Origin: Acheta domesticus
Taxonomy: Eukaryota > Arthropoda > Insecta > Orthoptera > Gryllidae
Assembly (NCBI GenBank): GCA_031308135.1
Contig: JAHLJT010008756.1
Location: forward strand, 67,506,026 to 67,570,025
Direction: 5' to 3'
DNA length: 64,000 nt
The notes under the pieces were generated by a model that saw only the letters and a program-made list of their open reading frames with translations, was not told where the DNA came from and did no database searches. How positions within the stretch are numbered: position 1 is the stretch's first letter; every line of letters starts with the position of its first letter. Both the position numbers and the translations under genes were made by a program. Shown in pieces: positions 11,395 through 21,904 of this stretch.

Positions 11395-11848
11395 GATTGT
11401 TAGTGATTACGGGCGCGTCAACTGATAAGGTCATTAGTCCCACAAGTGTAGAGTATGTTTTCCTCGGGAGTCCGTGGTCTTCCCCCGCAGGCTTGCCATC
11501 CAGCGGGGTCTCGCGCCAACCTACCATCAGCTAGCGGGGTTTCCCCAACCAGGTATCTCCCACAAGCGAGTCACCGACCCAATTGGGACAAGCTCTAAGC
11601 TCCCGACCGGTCTTTCGGCATGTGTGGCTGTGTAGTACATGTAAGTAAGTAAGGGGTGAGAAAAGGACAAGGAAGAGGAAGAAAAGATCGCGCGCGGTCC
11701 GTAGCCCGTTTAGTAGGGTATTGCTCCAGCATTCGCCTGGTGTTGAACGGATAAACCACGGAAAACTACCGATCAGAGCAGCCAACCACTAGAATTCTCC
11801 TCCAGACAGCGACTGAAGTCGCCCTAGCTGACAAGCTAGTGTGGAGAT
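11395..11848 (-). mobile_element. SINE-A copy 2, minus strand, head missing
   Basis: In the body, landmarks in + orientation are GCGCGTCAACTGATAAGGTC (3' end), CAGGTATCTCCCACAAGC, GCTCTAAGCTCCCGACCGGT, GTTTAGTAGGGTATTGCTCC, AGCATTCGCCTGGTG, CTAGAATTCTCC and GACAGCGACTGAAGTCG. These are shared in the same order with the copies at 15430 and 62768. The copy stops near 11848, just after TAGCTGACAAGCTAGTG, so the tRNA-like head is lost. The CpG-rich block 11849-12200 begins there. Frames inside (11531-11785 -) are not genes. Confidence 0.88.
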
Positions 11849-12200
11849 GAGGGGGAGAGGTCGGGCAGATGAGAGGAGTCGCGAGTGGGAAAGAAGGAAG
11901 ATGCGGGAGGGCGGGCGTCCGCCAGGCGATAACTCCGGCGCCGAGGAATGCGCGCTGTGCCGGAGCGGCGCGTCGCTCGCGGGGTCAGCGCGGGGCCGCG
12001 CGGAGGTGCTAATGGAGTCGGCGCGGCGCTGCCCCGGGCGCCGGACACCGCCCGTTCGCACGCGCGCGCGCTCGCGAAGGCGGGCTGGCGGGCGGGCGGG
12101 CGGGCGGGGGAGTCGGCGAGCGAGCGATTGTGCCCGCGGCGCGCGTCTCTTGCTCTTCACTTGCGCGCGCGCTTTCGAGTGAGAGAGAGAAAGAGAGCTG
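11849..12200. other. CpG-rich block abutting SINE-A2
   Basis: Contains GGGCGGGCGGGCGGGCGGGG near 12091-12110 (G-quadruplex candidate), an alternating GC stretch near 12060-12070 and a (GA)n run near 12180-12198. Long frames on both strands are composition by-products. Confidence 0.6.
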
Positions 12201-12829
12201 TCTCTGTCTTGGTGATTTGAACGCACGGTTCTCGGTATCGTGTTTTGCCGGTCCCTCAGAGTGTGAAGCATATCGAGATGCATTCATCCATCGATGTGCA
12301 GTTTTAATTACTGTGATTACTAGTAGTGTTATTGCAATACGTTGAGTTTTTTTGTCACACGATTTTCTTTTTATTTTGTGGGGGATTTAACAAATGTTTG
12401 TTTTTGTGAATATCTAACAAATGTTTACTCTTGTTTTATTCGTATGTACAGGTATTGTTGGATGGAAGAAGACATAGTCAATGACTAAAAGTGTTTTGAT
12501 TGGTAGGTTAGATATGTTGAGTTTAATTTGCCTTTGTGATCTATTCCCAACATTTACGTAAATAAGACAGTCGTTACGTATGTTATAGTTATTACCATTA
12601 ATTACATTTTCACACTATTAATTACATTTTTACTAAAGTATTTCTTTTATATTTTCTCACGCTCATTTTCTGATTGCTATCACGCGTACTAAGGCAAACC
12701 TGATGTATATTTCCAGTTTCACTAGATAGTGAACTTACTATTTCAATTCCAAGTAGACTTATTGACGTATTTTCTTCTCTCCCGCATTTCCGTTCCAGCG
12801 CTAAATGCATCCAGCGAATCGTTTGCCTT
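12201..12829. other. AT-rich noncoding stretch
   Basis: No coding or repeat feature is supported. TACAG|GTATTG at about 12448-12458 looks like a splice-type motif but has no exon evidence. Confidence 0.45.
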
Positions 12830-13110
12830 CCACCTGTGGCCTATGGCCCGGATGGCGTGTCTCGTTTTTCGTTCTTCCGCGCACCGATAGATGGCACACG
12901 TTGCGCCTTACGGGCGTCTGCGGTTTCCCCCACTCCTCGGTCGGCGGCCCGCTCGGCCGCGCGCATCTCCGCCGCCTCCGCCGCCCGCCGCCCCGCCTTC
13001 CCACCGCCTCCGCCGCCCCCGCCACCGCATCACGTCGGCCGCCGCCGCCGCCGGCGCGCGATGCTGTGCCCGTTTCCTCCGTACTCGCTGCGGTCGCGAG
13101 ACTCCACCGG
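12830..13110. other. CpG-rich block with CCGCC repeats
   Basis: CCGCCTCCGCC/CCGCCGCCG simple sequence at 12970-13065. The 213-codon frame at 12836-13477 runs through this block, a CAC run and an AAC run and has no domain. Confidence 0.55.
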
Positions 13111-13240
13111 CAATCCCGCCTCCGCTGCAGCTGTTAAGATCGTCGCCTTCTGCCTAGTCAACACGTCACCGTTCCTGTCCTCGTCGCTGAAAAATATGAC
13201 GTTGTCAGCCACCCTCCACAGCCACTGTCGCTCCGTCCAC

Positions 13241-13300
13241 TACCACCACCACCACCACCACCACCACCACCACCACCACAACAACAACAACAACAACAAT
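13241..13300. repeat. (CAC)n then (AAC)n microsatellite
   Basis: About 13 uninterrupted CAC/ACC triplets are followed directly by about seven AAC triplets, a compound trinucleotide microsatellite. It would read as poly-His then poly-Asn in one frame, but nothing supports translation. Confidence 0.95.
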
Positions 13301-13344
13301 TTCCTGACAACTGCCCGCCGCACGTACCCCTTTCTTAACCACTT

Positions 13345-13645
13345 TTTTCCCTCCACAATTCTCCTGTGGGAAGCGGGAACTTATTTTTATAATTTGGTTT
13401 ACATTGACTTACCTTTGCGGTTTAATGAGCTTGAGAGTTTTTTCTTGATGGCTAAAAATAACTTAATTTTATCTTAATCCAAATGTACAGTTTATGTGTA
13501 CTATGTTCTTTGCCATACCTAACTTGAAATTTTTCCCCATTAATACTAAGTAATGGTCTTTCTTTTGTAATAATCTTTGTTAATTTAATTTGATTTTTGT
13601 CATTTACGCACCATTCATACACTATTTACGATATATGCACCCCCA
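13345..13645 (+). repeat. Dispersed repeat R1, copy 1
   Basis: Shares ordered landmarks with 21905-22210: TTCCCTCCA; TGGGAAGCGGGAA (TTGGAAGCGACAA in the other copy); AACTTAATTTTATC; CATACCTAACTTG; CCCCATTAATACTAAGTAATG (other copy CCCC, then TTAACAATAAGTAATG); and CATTCATAC. Divergence is high but collinear over about 300 bp. Both copies lie within about 250 bp downstream of a CCGCC-rich CpG block, so the duplicated unit may be larger. Confidence 0.55.
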
Positions 13646-14199
13646 TTCATTCGGTCTACTCGCTCTCACTCCCACTTACCACTCCAGAGTACTGTACCAC
13701 CACTCCAGATTCTGCACCACTGTACCCTCTCAGTTTCATCAAAGAGAAGAAATACCACGCTTCTTACTCTACGGTGTCCCTCCCCATTCTCCTAGTGGGA
13801 GCTTTCTGTAAATTGCCATCACTGGACATCAAAGCCCTCTTCTTATGTCGTATTCTCGACTGTCTTTTCTTCTTTGAATTTTTCGATCTCCTCCTTCACA
13901 ATCTTTCTTAGTTCTTTTCCACGAAGGTCGTGGACGCCTATTTAACTGTTTCTTTCTCCATCTTCTTAACTTCTTAAATTCTTGTTTTTTAGCTTTCTTT
14001 TTACCCTCTTATTCCGCTTCTCAATGCATCCCTCGTTTCCCCATTCACCGGCATCTTCATTTACTTACTTTATTTTCTTCTTTCCTCCTATTGCCTCATT
14101 CTTTACTTACCTGCCCTCTTATCCTGCCTCGTCTATTCTCTGTACTCTTTCTTCCTCTCTCACCCTCGTTCTTCTACTTCATAGCCGTAAGCAACGCTT
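13646..14199. other. Pyrimidine-rich noncoding stretch
   Basis: C/T-rich + strand (CACTCC, CTTCTT, TTTCC) leading into the CCTCCG block. No gene support. Confidence 0.45.
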
Positions 14200-14526
14200 C
14201 CGCTTCTGCAGTCGTCGCTCCAATCTCCACCGACTCCCTCGCAACCAGTCTGTGCCTCTGCCGCCGCCTCCGCCGCCTCCACCGCCTCCGCCCGCCGCCT
14301 CCGCCGCCTCCGCCGCCTCCGCTGCCTCCGCCCTGCCGCCTCCGCCGCCTCTGCCGCCACCGCCACCGCCACCACCTCCTTCTACTTCTCCGCCGCCGCC
14401 TCCGCCGCCTCCGCCGCCTCCGCCGCCTCTGCTGCCTCTGCCGCCACCGCCACCGCCACCATCTCCTTCTACTCCTCCGCCGCCACCTCCGCCGCCGCCT
14501 CTGCCACCGCCTCTGCCACCTCCGCG

Positions 14527-14559
<33 letters not shown>

Positions 14560-14930
14560 ACTTCCTCGGTGTTCGCGGCGCTGCCGGTGGCCTTGTCCCA
14601 CATAGATAGCGCACTCTCCTCGTCGGAGGCAGCGAGCGAGACGGGCGCTGGCGCGAGGGGTGAACGGCCTGGCCGGTCCTTGCGCCTCATTACCTAAATA
14701 TTGTTCCCGGCTTCTGCGGGAAGCGCCTCACCCCCCCCTTTCGGCTGGCTTTGTGCGGCGCCTGCCTGCGGTGGTGACGCGCGGTAGGCCGGCAGCGTAC
14801 CTGTCCCTTCCTGTCCGCCCCGCTGCACCTCGCGCTCTTGTTCTCGAAGGGGTTCTAACGACCTCGGTTTACCAGCAGCACGCTCCTCTCGGGCGCCTCG
14901 AAAGGAAACTGGGTCTACCTCGCGCCTGAC
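14200..14930. repeat. CCTCCG/CCACCG compound simple repeat in a CpG-rich block
   Basis: Positions 14260-14565 are an imperfect CCTCCG hexamer array with CCACCG segments and two diverged copies of a longer unit (CACCTCCTTCTACTTCTCCG near 14369 and a variant near 14458). Poly-Pro, poly-Arg and poly-Gly frames on both strands follow from this. The right part (14600-14930) is non-repetitive GC-rich DNA with no recognised domain. Confidence 0.85.
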
Positions 14931-15429
14931 CCAAAAGGGGCCTGTGCATCTTCTACATTTGTCCATAACCATTTTGTCAGTGCCCTCATTCTTTCGATAC
15001 TCGTCAATAACAGTATTTTATATTTTGTCAGTATACTCAATGCACGCATTTGTCAACAAGGGTATTTGCAACTTGGTCAGGACGTTCAATTAGTGCACAC
15101 GAACACTTTGGTAGAATTGTTACTTTCGAGTTTCCACATACACATAGAACATCCGTCGTAAAATCTTAACAAATTTGTATACGTACATACGTAAAGAGAA
15201 GAAAGAGGGACGACAGAAAATTTAAAATATTATTAAGGAAGAAACAGAAGATAGATCATAGGAAACTGAAGAAAGCAATGCATAGAAAAGAATGGAATCT
15301 GCTAGTCTTGTTGAATAATGCAACACTCAGTAGTGACGACACACAAAGAAAATTATTTCCAGATGTTACGTAATATAATTCCCCAAATCACCCCGTCCGA
15401 TATGCATCATCACCGATCTTGTATTGTTT
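14931..15429. other. AT-rich noncoding stretch
   Basis: TTTTGTCAGT and TTTGTCA motifs recur near 14973-15080 (a short degenerate direct repeat). Otherwise nothing. Confidence 0.45.
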
Positions 15430-15975
15430 CATTGATTACTTCCGACCCCGTCAAAGGTTAAGGTAAGTAGTCCCGTAAGTGTAAACGCATGTTTTTGCTC
15501 AGAAGGTGGCGGTGATCTTGCCTTGCTGGATGGCGAGATTCGGCGCCGACCTACCATCGACTAGCGGGGTTTCCCTCCTCAGGTATCTCCTACCAGCGGG
15601 GCATCGGCGCAGCCGGGGCAAGCTCTAAGCTCCCGACCGGTCTCCCGGCGTGTAAAGTAGTGTAGTGCACATGTGTAGTGTGTAAGAGGTTAGGATAGGA
15701 CAAGGAACGGGAAGGAATGATCGCGCTTGGCCCGTGGCCCGTTTGTTAGGGTACTGCTTCGCCATTCGCCGGGTGTTGATCGGAGAAATCACGGAGAACT
15801 ACCAATCAGAGAGCCCTGCCGCTAGAATTCTCGTCGAGACAGCATCAGAACACGATCTAGCTATCTGGCTAATGTCGAAAATCCTGTTACCGTCTGCCCT
15901 CGAATCCCAGAACCTTCCGGTCAGAGGCACTGCAGTGACATCAGTTGATGGTCTGAGTCACCTCTCCCAGACTGA
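15430..15975 (-). mobile_element. SINE-A copy 3, minus strand, near full length
   Basis: Carries the complete series of body landmarks (GTCCCGTAAGTGTAAACG, CGCCGACCTACCATCGAC, TAGCGGGGTTTCC, CAGGTATCTCCTACCAGCGG, GCTCTAAGCTCCCGACCGGT, TTAGGGTACTGC, CCATTCGCCGGGTGTTGATC, CTAGAATTCTCGTCGAGACA). It ends in the reverse complement of the tRNA-like head (TCGAATCCCAGAACCTTCCG, then GTCAGAGGCACTGCAGTGAC). The 158-codon frame from 15734 lies partly inside and is not a gene. Confidence 0.88.
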
Positions 15976-16330
15976 TCTTCGAAGACGTCTCTTGATAATG
16001 TTATTTCGGCGGACAGCTGAAGCGGAGCAACAAAACCGCGTTGTGATACTGGGCAGGGAGAGCGGCGCGCGGCGAAAGAGTGTTGCTGTGTTAATTTCGC
16101 AGATAATTTATGGCGTGTCAGAGGCTGCGAACGTCGGCCCGCGCGAGATGCGTGTCTTAGTCAATATTCGTAATAAAAAAGCGGCGAGGCAGCGGGGAAG
16201 GGGTAACTGAGCGAGAAGACCGGGGCAGCTGCCTGTCGTTCTTTTGTCTCGGTTCGTCAACTGCTGGCGGCCACGTTGGCTGAACTTAGCCTTTAACGCT
16301 GTGCGTTTACGAACAGAAATATTTTTTACT
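15976..16330. promoter_or_regulatory. Non-repetitive mixed-GC segment, candidate conserved noncoding element
   Basis: This high-complexity segment sits in AT-rich DNA directly beyond a SINE. GC-rich patches alternate with AT cores such as GCAGATAATTTATGGCGTGT and CAATATTCGTAATAAAAAAG. TTTATGGC resembles the Caudal/Abd-B class of homeodomain sites. It has no simple repeat and no recognised protein. The enhancer reading is inference from composition only. Confidence 0.22.
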
Positions 16331-17873
16331 GTTCAGATCAACTGCGGAACTCGATTCAGGAAGAGTGCTTGTTGAGGAACGATTCTTCGTACTGTCATGG
16401 ATGCATGAGCGATCTACTAGCTATGATGTGTTTATTTCCGAAAAGATGTGAAGATTTCAAATAACATGAAAAATCATTATGAAAACAAAATCACCGCTAT
16501 TATTATCGTCAAATTATCATTGGGAATGTCGTCAACCTTCTTCTCTTTTCCACCACCGTCTTCTTCACTGTCATCATGTCAATGTTCACTGCTCCATACG
16601 TATCAAACCCTCTTCCCTGCTTTAATTTTCTCCCCATTTTTGTCTTACCATTATATTCCATTATCATATCCGTTTCTGTACGAGTCTCCAATTCTGTAGA
16701 ACTGTGGCAACATAATATATATTAAAGCTCCAATGAGAACGATTTGGATGTCCCTCCTATTCGGCTCTCTGTGAACGGTTTTAAACAAGTGAGACACTAA
16801 AAAATAAATATTTTTTAATTTAAAAAAGAGAAAAAATAGTAGTGGATATCACTATATATTGAATAGATCGCAGTTTTCCTTTATTAATAAAAAGCTACGA
16901 AATTTGCGTTGTTTGAAATGCATGGCTATATCGGAAACGCGAAGATGGCTTCATGCTCAATTTGCAAAGTTCACGGGAAATGGAAACGCAGTTGGTATTG
17001 CTCAGAGAACATCATGTTGTGTCAACGTTAAAACGTTGTTTGAGGCAATCAATTGTAAGTATTTTATGTAATTTTTATTATATTTTAGTACTTGTTTTCT
17101 TTGGTTTGTATATGATCAATAAATGACGTGTTACTTTGAATTATATTACTTAGTTGTCTGACACATGTCCCTTTATATGAAGATGTCAGTGATGGCATTC
17201 AAATATTCAGTTCTTGTGTGAAAGTAAGGTTGATAGTATGATTTTCTGTCACAGGCCAAAACAGTATCCGTGTAATATACACGTGGAATGATGTTGCTAA
17301 ATATAAAACATGTATATTAATGGATATGCAGTATTTTCTGTTTTAACTTTTCAACAGCTCTCCATTCTATGCAATGTAATCACATGGGTTCAGCTAGTCA
17401 AATGAATTACCGGTACCGCAGGTCGCCTCATCTTCCCTCAGGCACGAAATGCGCGGCTGTAGAGGCGGCCCGTACCTCTTCCCCAAAATTCAACTGATGC
17501 TCCAACAAACTAAAAATATATTGATATATAAACAATTTTACACAAGTTCGAAACCATCTAATTTTAAAGAGAAATGTTTTCATGCGCTTCTATTAAATAA
17601 AAACTTCTTTATGTTAATATTAATTAATTCTTACCATTGTCAATAGTCTTTAGTTTTGTTATTGTTTTGTAATTCTATGTTTATATCATGTTCATATCCG
17701 TCTCCTGATTTTGGTATCTCCCATTGGTGTAACAAAGGGTCAAAATTTCTTTTAATATTTACTGTTAGCTTTCGGAAAGTAGTAAGTAAAGGGAAAATAA
17801 GTAAATAAATGAGTGATACTGATAATTAGGACATTGTAAAAAACCGTAGTCACGAAGCTACTATAATTAATTA
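16331..17873. other. AT-rich noncoding stretch
   Basis: Only short frames occur; the longest is about 83 codons at 16448-16699 and is Phe/Ser/Leu-rich. No element recognised. The last three bases, TTA at 17871-17873, are the putative target duplication of the next element. Confidence 0.45.
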
Positions 17874-19053
17874 CACAGGCCAACGACCAAAAAACTTTTT
17901 GTGTGTGTTCACCTAATTATTATCATTGTAAGTGTGCTGATTTCAAAAAAACAATAAAAATGCCGTATCACCCACCATTTGTTCACATTTTAATATTTTA
18001 TCTGTACAGCTAGGCAAATGCTGCTCTGAATATCTAGATATGTATGAGATGCAGGAAGTTATAAATTCCCATATTTACTATGCGATTGGGATAGTAGGGC
18101 ACGAGATTAGCATTAGTCTAGAAAGAATTGGCCTATAACAAAATCTTTAAACCCGGCGGAAAAGAACATTCTACGGGAACATATGATGGATCAACACAAG
18201 ATTCTCCTGCCTCCATTGCACATAAAATTACGTCTCATCAAACGATTGCCTTACTTAAAAATGAGCAGTGTTTCAAGTACCTTTGTGAAAAGTTTATGCA
18301 ATTTGCCTGCAGCAAAATTATTATTACAGGATATCTTCATTGAGACTGATATTAGAAAAGTGATGTTTGATCTCCAATTTGAACTACATTTGACAGAAAA
18401 TGAAAATGAAGTGTAGAGAGCTTTTAATCACGTGGTTAATTGATTCCTAGCCAACAAAAAAGACCAAGATTGTCAAGCAATTGTTGTCAATATGCTGAAA
18501 GATTTGAAGAAATTTAGATGTTTAATGAGCCTCAAGGTTTACTTCTTAAACAGTCATTTACAGTTCTTTTCGGACGATTTAGGTGATGTAAGTGAAGAAG
18601 AAGGTGAGAGTTTTTATTAAAATCTGAAAGTGATGAGAAAACGTTATCAGGGACGCTGGAACACCAACATAATGGAGATTACTGTTAGTCACTTCACTGA
18701 GAGAGTCAGCAAACGGCGTAGAGGAGGAAGAGCTATTTCAGGGGCTTCAAAGAAAAGAGACAAAGAAAATATACGTCAATGGACACGTAAAGACTTTGTA
18801 GAATGTAATGTTAAGAATATAAAGCCATCTTTTATGTTTAAATAAAGTTCTATTGGTATTTTAGAGGACGTTTATTTTTCACTCTATTAGCATATATTGC
18901 ATATTTTCCTTATCTTAATAGATCAAATTCTGACCAAACTGTGGGTGATGGAAAGAAATAGAGTTCACGTGCGGATTTAGCACCCAAAAAACTATAAAAA
19001 TTAGCTAATAAGATTTAAAAAGATTTTTGAAACCCTTTTTTTGTTGGCCTATG
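17874..19053 (+). mobile_element. Decayed DNA transposon with short terminal inverted repeats
   Basis: The left end begins CACAGGCCAAC and then A/C-rich. The right end, read in reverse complement, begins CATAGGCCAAC and then A-rich. Ten of the first eleven bases agree and the A-rich part matches loosely. TTA lies directly outside both ends (17871-17873 and 19054-19056), which would fit a 3-bp target-site duplication of the kind PIF/Harbinger elements make. The body holds one broken ORF (18125-18845). Length is about 1.18 kb. The superfamily is uncertain because no catalytic motif is visible. Confidence 0.6.
18125..18845 (+). pseudogene. Broken ORF of an uncharacterised mobile-element-linked protein family
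   Basis: Most of the frame beginning at 18183 reads as one protein: LLPPLHIKLRLIK, then DIFIETDIRKVMFDLQFE, FNHVVN, LANKKDQD, LMSLKVYFLNSHLQFF, SDDLGDVSEEEGESF and KVMRKRYQGRWNTNIM. From memory this pattern (PLHIKLGL..., LHSHLDFFP..LGD.S.E.GERFHQ, KRYQGKW) belongs to a repetitive, unnamed protein family that recurs in arthropod genomes; its function is unknown. The copy is dead. Three in-frame stops interrupt it (TAG near 18414, TGA near 18447, TAA near 18618). A short middle part (KYLCEKF, about 18240-18310) lies in another frame, implying two compensating indels. The + orientation and central position fit its being the element's own gene. Confidence 0.65.
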
Positions 19054-19056
19054 TTA

Positions 19057-20489
19057 TAGACCGGAAGTTAGAATTTAATCACAGCTAACAATCTCACCGC
19101 TCAACATTCTACCAGTTGTAGTTATGGTGTATGTTGGTGTGGCGAAGATGTATGAATGTTCCTCACTCGCCTGTGAGGTACTTTAGTATCGACATTATGT
19201 AGCAGATTAATTAATTATATGTACACTCACTTGGTGGTTGAAAAGTATGGAACTTTGTATATATGTATACATAAAATTTAAATGTGTTCACTGTATTTAG
19301 ATAGTGTATATTAATTGACATGTTTTGGTAGCTGAATGTAATAGTGTCTTCTTTCTCGGGTTTATATAGCCGTTAAAATGGAAATACATTGTCCTAAACT
19401 TTGGCAAACCACCATGGTATAAATTAATTTTGCTTCTATTGACCAAGATCCGTTAACCTGACTCCAAAAAAACGTTTTTAATGGCATGAACATTGCTTTT
19501 TATTACTACTTCAGAAAAGATTCTGAAAGTTTGCGGCAGAGTTCAGATATATTGTTTCAATTTGAGTTCCGTGAAACTTTTTGTAAACATATTTAATTGG
19601 TTAGGTTATGTTGTACGTCATATTTCACCCTTATGTTTTTTCTAATATTGTTTACAAGTAATGCGAAAATTTATTACTGTATTAGAAAGTTCTCTATTAT
19701 GAATATTATCGAAGGAAGAGTCAACATTGAAATATGAAGGTTGGACTGTTATTCTCATATTTTACGTCAGAAGTATAGATTTAAACGTATGCTTTCTGAA
19801 ATAGATAATTATTTATATATTAAACATTTTATATTATACATAATATATTTTTATTATACGCTGTATATATATTGTAACAAATCTGCTTCTTCTACTGTTA
19901 CTGAATGTCAAATCTACCATTTGCTTACCATGAAACTGTTTGGGCCACCAGACCCGCCCGCCATACGGCGGACGCGAAACCTCCGTGAAAGTTTTTTGGC
20001 TATTGATTGCCTGCGGATTTGCTCGTTGCTTGCAGACATTTTCTCACTTCTAGATCACAATTCAACTTCTGACTGATCTTAGCGGTCGCTGCACCTAAAT
20101 AACTTCAATCACTTTCAGGTTGCACTACAATCAGCAATTTTATTTTTACTTCAATGAACGAATACAACTTCGCAGAACTTTTAGTTACAACTCTCACTCG
20201 TCCAAACAAAACCTTCTACCTCACAAAAAGTCGACTTCCATCTTATTATCAACAAAGCCCCCTAGCAACCACCTGCCATTGTCTACTCTTTTCCTGAATA
20301 ATTGGTATATCACAATATATACATTGTAGCGTATATAAATATATAATTTATTTAAAGAATTATAATTTGATCAACATTTGAAGCCCCAAAATTAAAACAC
20401 TTTCGTCATCTCTGCCACCCTCGCATTCAAGATCAAAACCGTCCCCACCAATGCCACATTAATTCCTGGATCGTTTCCCCACTTCCCCA
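19057..20489. other. AT-rich noncoding stretch
   Basis: TGGTGGTTGAAAAGTATGGA near 19231 resembles a Tc1/mariner-type terminus, but no partner end was found. The 111-codon frame at 19741-20076 has no recognisable domain. Confidence 0.4.
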
Positions 20490-20830
20490 CCTGCCCGGGC
20501 AACGCCATCACCTCCGCCGCCTGGCGCTGCGGCCGCCCCCGCCGGCAAATTGCCTGCGCTCGAGCGCGACGGCGTCAGCAGCCTGGGCGGCCGCGTGGCA
20601 GTTTCAATCACGCCCTGCGCTCGAGCGCCTCTGATTTATTTACTCGTTAGAGCAACTTCGTCGTCTCGCCCCCTACCTCCCCTTGCCGCCCCTCGCCACA
20701 CCTACCCCACCCCGGCGCGTTCCGCCCCGCCATTTAATCGGGACACTGCCACACCTTTTCTCGCACCCGCCGCGTTCCGCCCCGCCGTTTAATCGAGACT
20801 CTGCCACACCTTTTCTCGCACCCACACGAT
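20490..20830. repeat. CpG-rich block with a 55-bp tandem duplication and a duplicated palindrome
   Basis: GCGTTCCGCCCCGCCRTTTA followed by ATCGRGAC.CTGCCACACC and TTTTCTCGCACCC occurs twice at a 55-bp spacing (20716-20770 and 20771-20825). Upstream, the 12-bp perfect palindrome GCGCTCGAGCGC occurs at 20556-20567 and 20617-20628. No coding support. Confidence 0.85.
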
Positions 20831-21160
20831 TATAGGAACTGGATCATCGGCATGAGGCTGTGCATTTCTACTTATTTCTCTCAGTTTCGTCAATGTTTTT
20901 AACATTACCATTTAGCGTCCGCCTGTATCCCTAAACTAATCGATGAAATTTTAGTAACACTTTGAAGTAAATCCCTTTAGTTGAAAAATTAACTTGTCGC
21001 ACCAAAAGTATTTGTAATAAATATTCATGGAAGTGAAAAAATAGACGTTTCTTAAATTTTACTTTGCTATTTTTTTCGTTTTTATAAAATGTTATAATTG
21101 ATAAATGGGTGTACTTATCCTTTCAAGTTTATAAAGATATTCATTTCATTAACTCAGAGG
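20831..21160. other. AT-rich noncoding stretch
   Basis: Nothing recognised. Confidence 0.45.
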
Positions 21161-21690
21161 TTTTTGCAGGCGGAACCTCATATGATCCTCGACAGCCGAA
21201 AGTGAGGCTGTGCTCACTAGCAGTTCCGCCTGTCAAGACGTGTAGGTGTCGAGGCGCGGTTGGTTCCTCAGAACTTCAGAGAGGGTGGGCCGACTCAGCG
21301 CGGACGGCCGACTGTTCGCACCTCGGGCTGCCTCCGTCACACCTCCGCCTCCTCCGCTACCATCTCCACCTTCGGCAACTTCGCCACCGCCTCCGCCTCC
21401 TTCGTCTCCTTCACCGCCCTGCCGCCCCTGCCCCCGCCCCCCCACCCCCCCGTCGTCCCCCTGGTTCTCGTTACCTTCCACACCTTGACCGTCTCTGCCC
21501 TTTTGATCTCTCCGTTGCCACCACCTTCTCCGCCTCTCGCGCTTCCTCCTTTGCCTCTTCCTTTTTTATCTCCTCCTCTCTCATTCTCCTCCTCTTCCTA
21601 CTCCTCTATCGCCGCCGCCGCCGCCGCCGCCGCCAGCGCTGCCGCCTCCGTTCCGCTCGACGTCTCAGTTGATGGCGCGCTAAACGCGGA
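21161..21690. other. CpG-rich block with a hairpin at its left edge
   Basis: CAGGCGGAAC (21167-21176) and GTTCCGCCTG (21223-21232) form a perfect 10-bp stem. Inside it ACAGCC/GGCTGT (21192-21211) forms a second stem with an 8-nt loop. TTTTTGCAG at the left edge looks like a splice acceptor, and the + frame stays open into the block (187 codons from 21109). The later part is CCGCC/CTCCTC simple sequence, so most of that frame is a by-product. Confidence 0.4.
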
Positions 21691-21845
21691 GGGGCGCGAA
21701 CTTTCGTTAATGGTTGGATGCCGGTCGGCGTGGGGCCGTAAGCAATACACTGATGGAAGATGCTAGAGGATAGAGGATACACGATGCCGTTTGCTCTTAG
21801 GCGATGAGAGACGACATCAGACTTCTCGAAGTTAACACAATGTGT

Positions 21846-21868
21846 CTTTCGTTATGTCATAACGAAAG
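21846..21868. repeat. 23-bp perfect palindrome
   Basis: CTTTCGTTATG, a single T, then CATAACGAAAG: 11-bp perfect arms. It may be a fold-back footprint or a dimeric binding site. Confidence 0.9.
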
Positions 21869-21904
21869 AGAAGCGAACTTTCTTTATGAAATGGGCATGT
21901 TTTG

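Noticed and set aside
12836..13477. 213-codon frame with poly-His and poly-Asn
   Set aside because: Runs through a CpG block and a CAC/AAC microsatellite; no conserved domain.
13982..14614. Poly-Pro, poly-Arg and poly-Gly frames
   Set aside because: Translation of a CCTCCG hexamer repeat in different registers.
15734..16210. 158-codon + frame
   Set aside because: Its first half is the antisense of a SINE-A copy and the rest has no recognisable domain.
19221..19260. Tc1/mariner element end
   Set aside because: One terminus-like motif only; no matching inverted end and no transposase.
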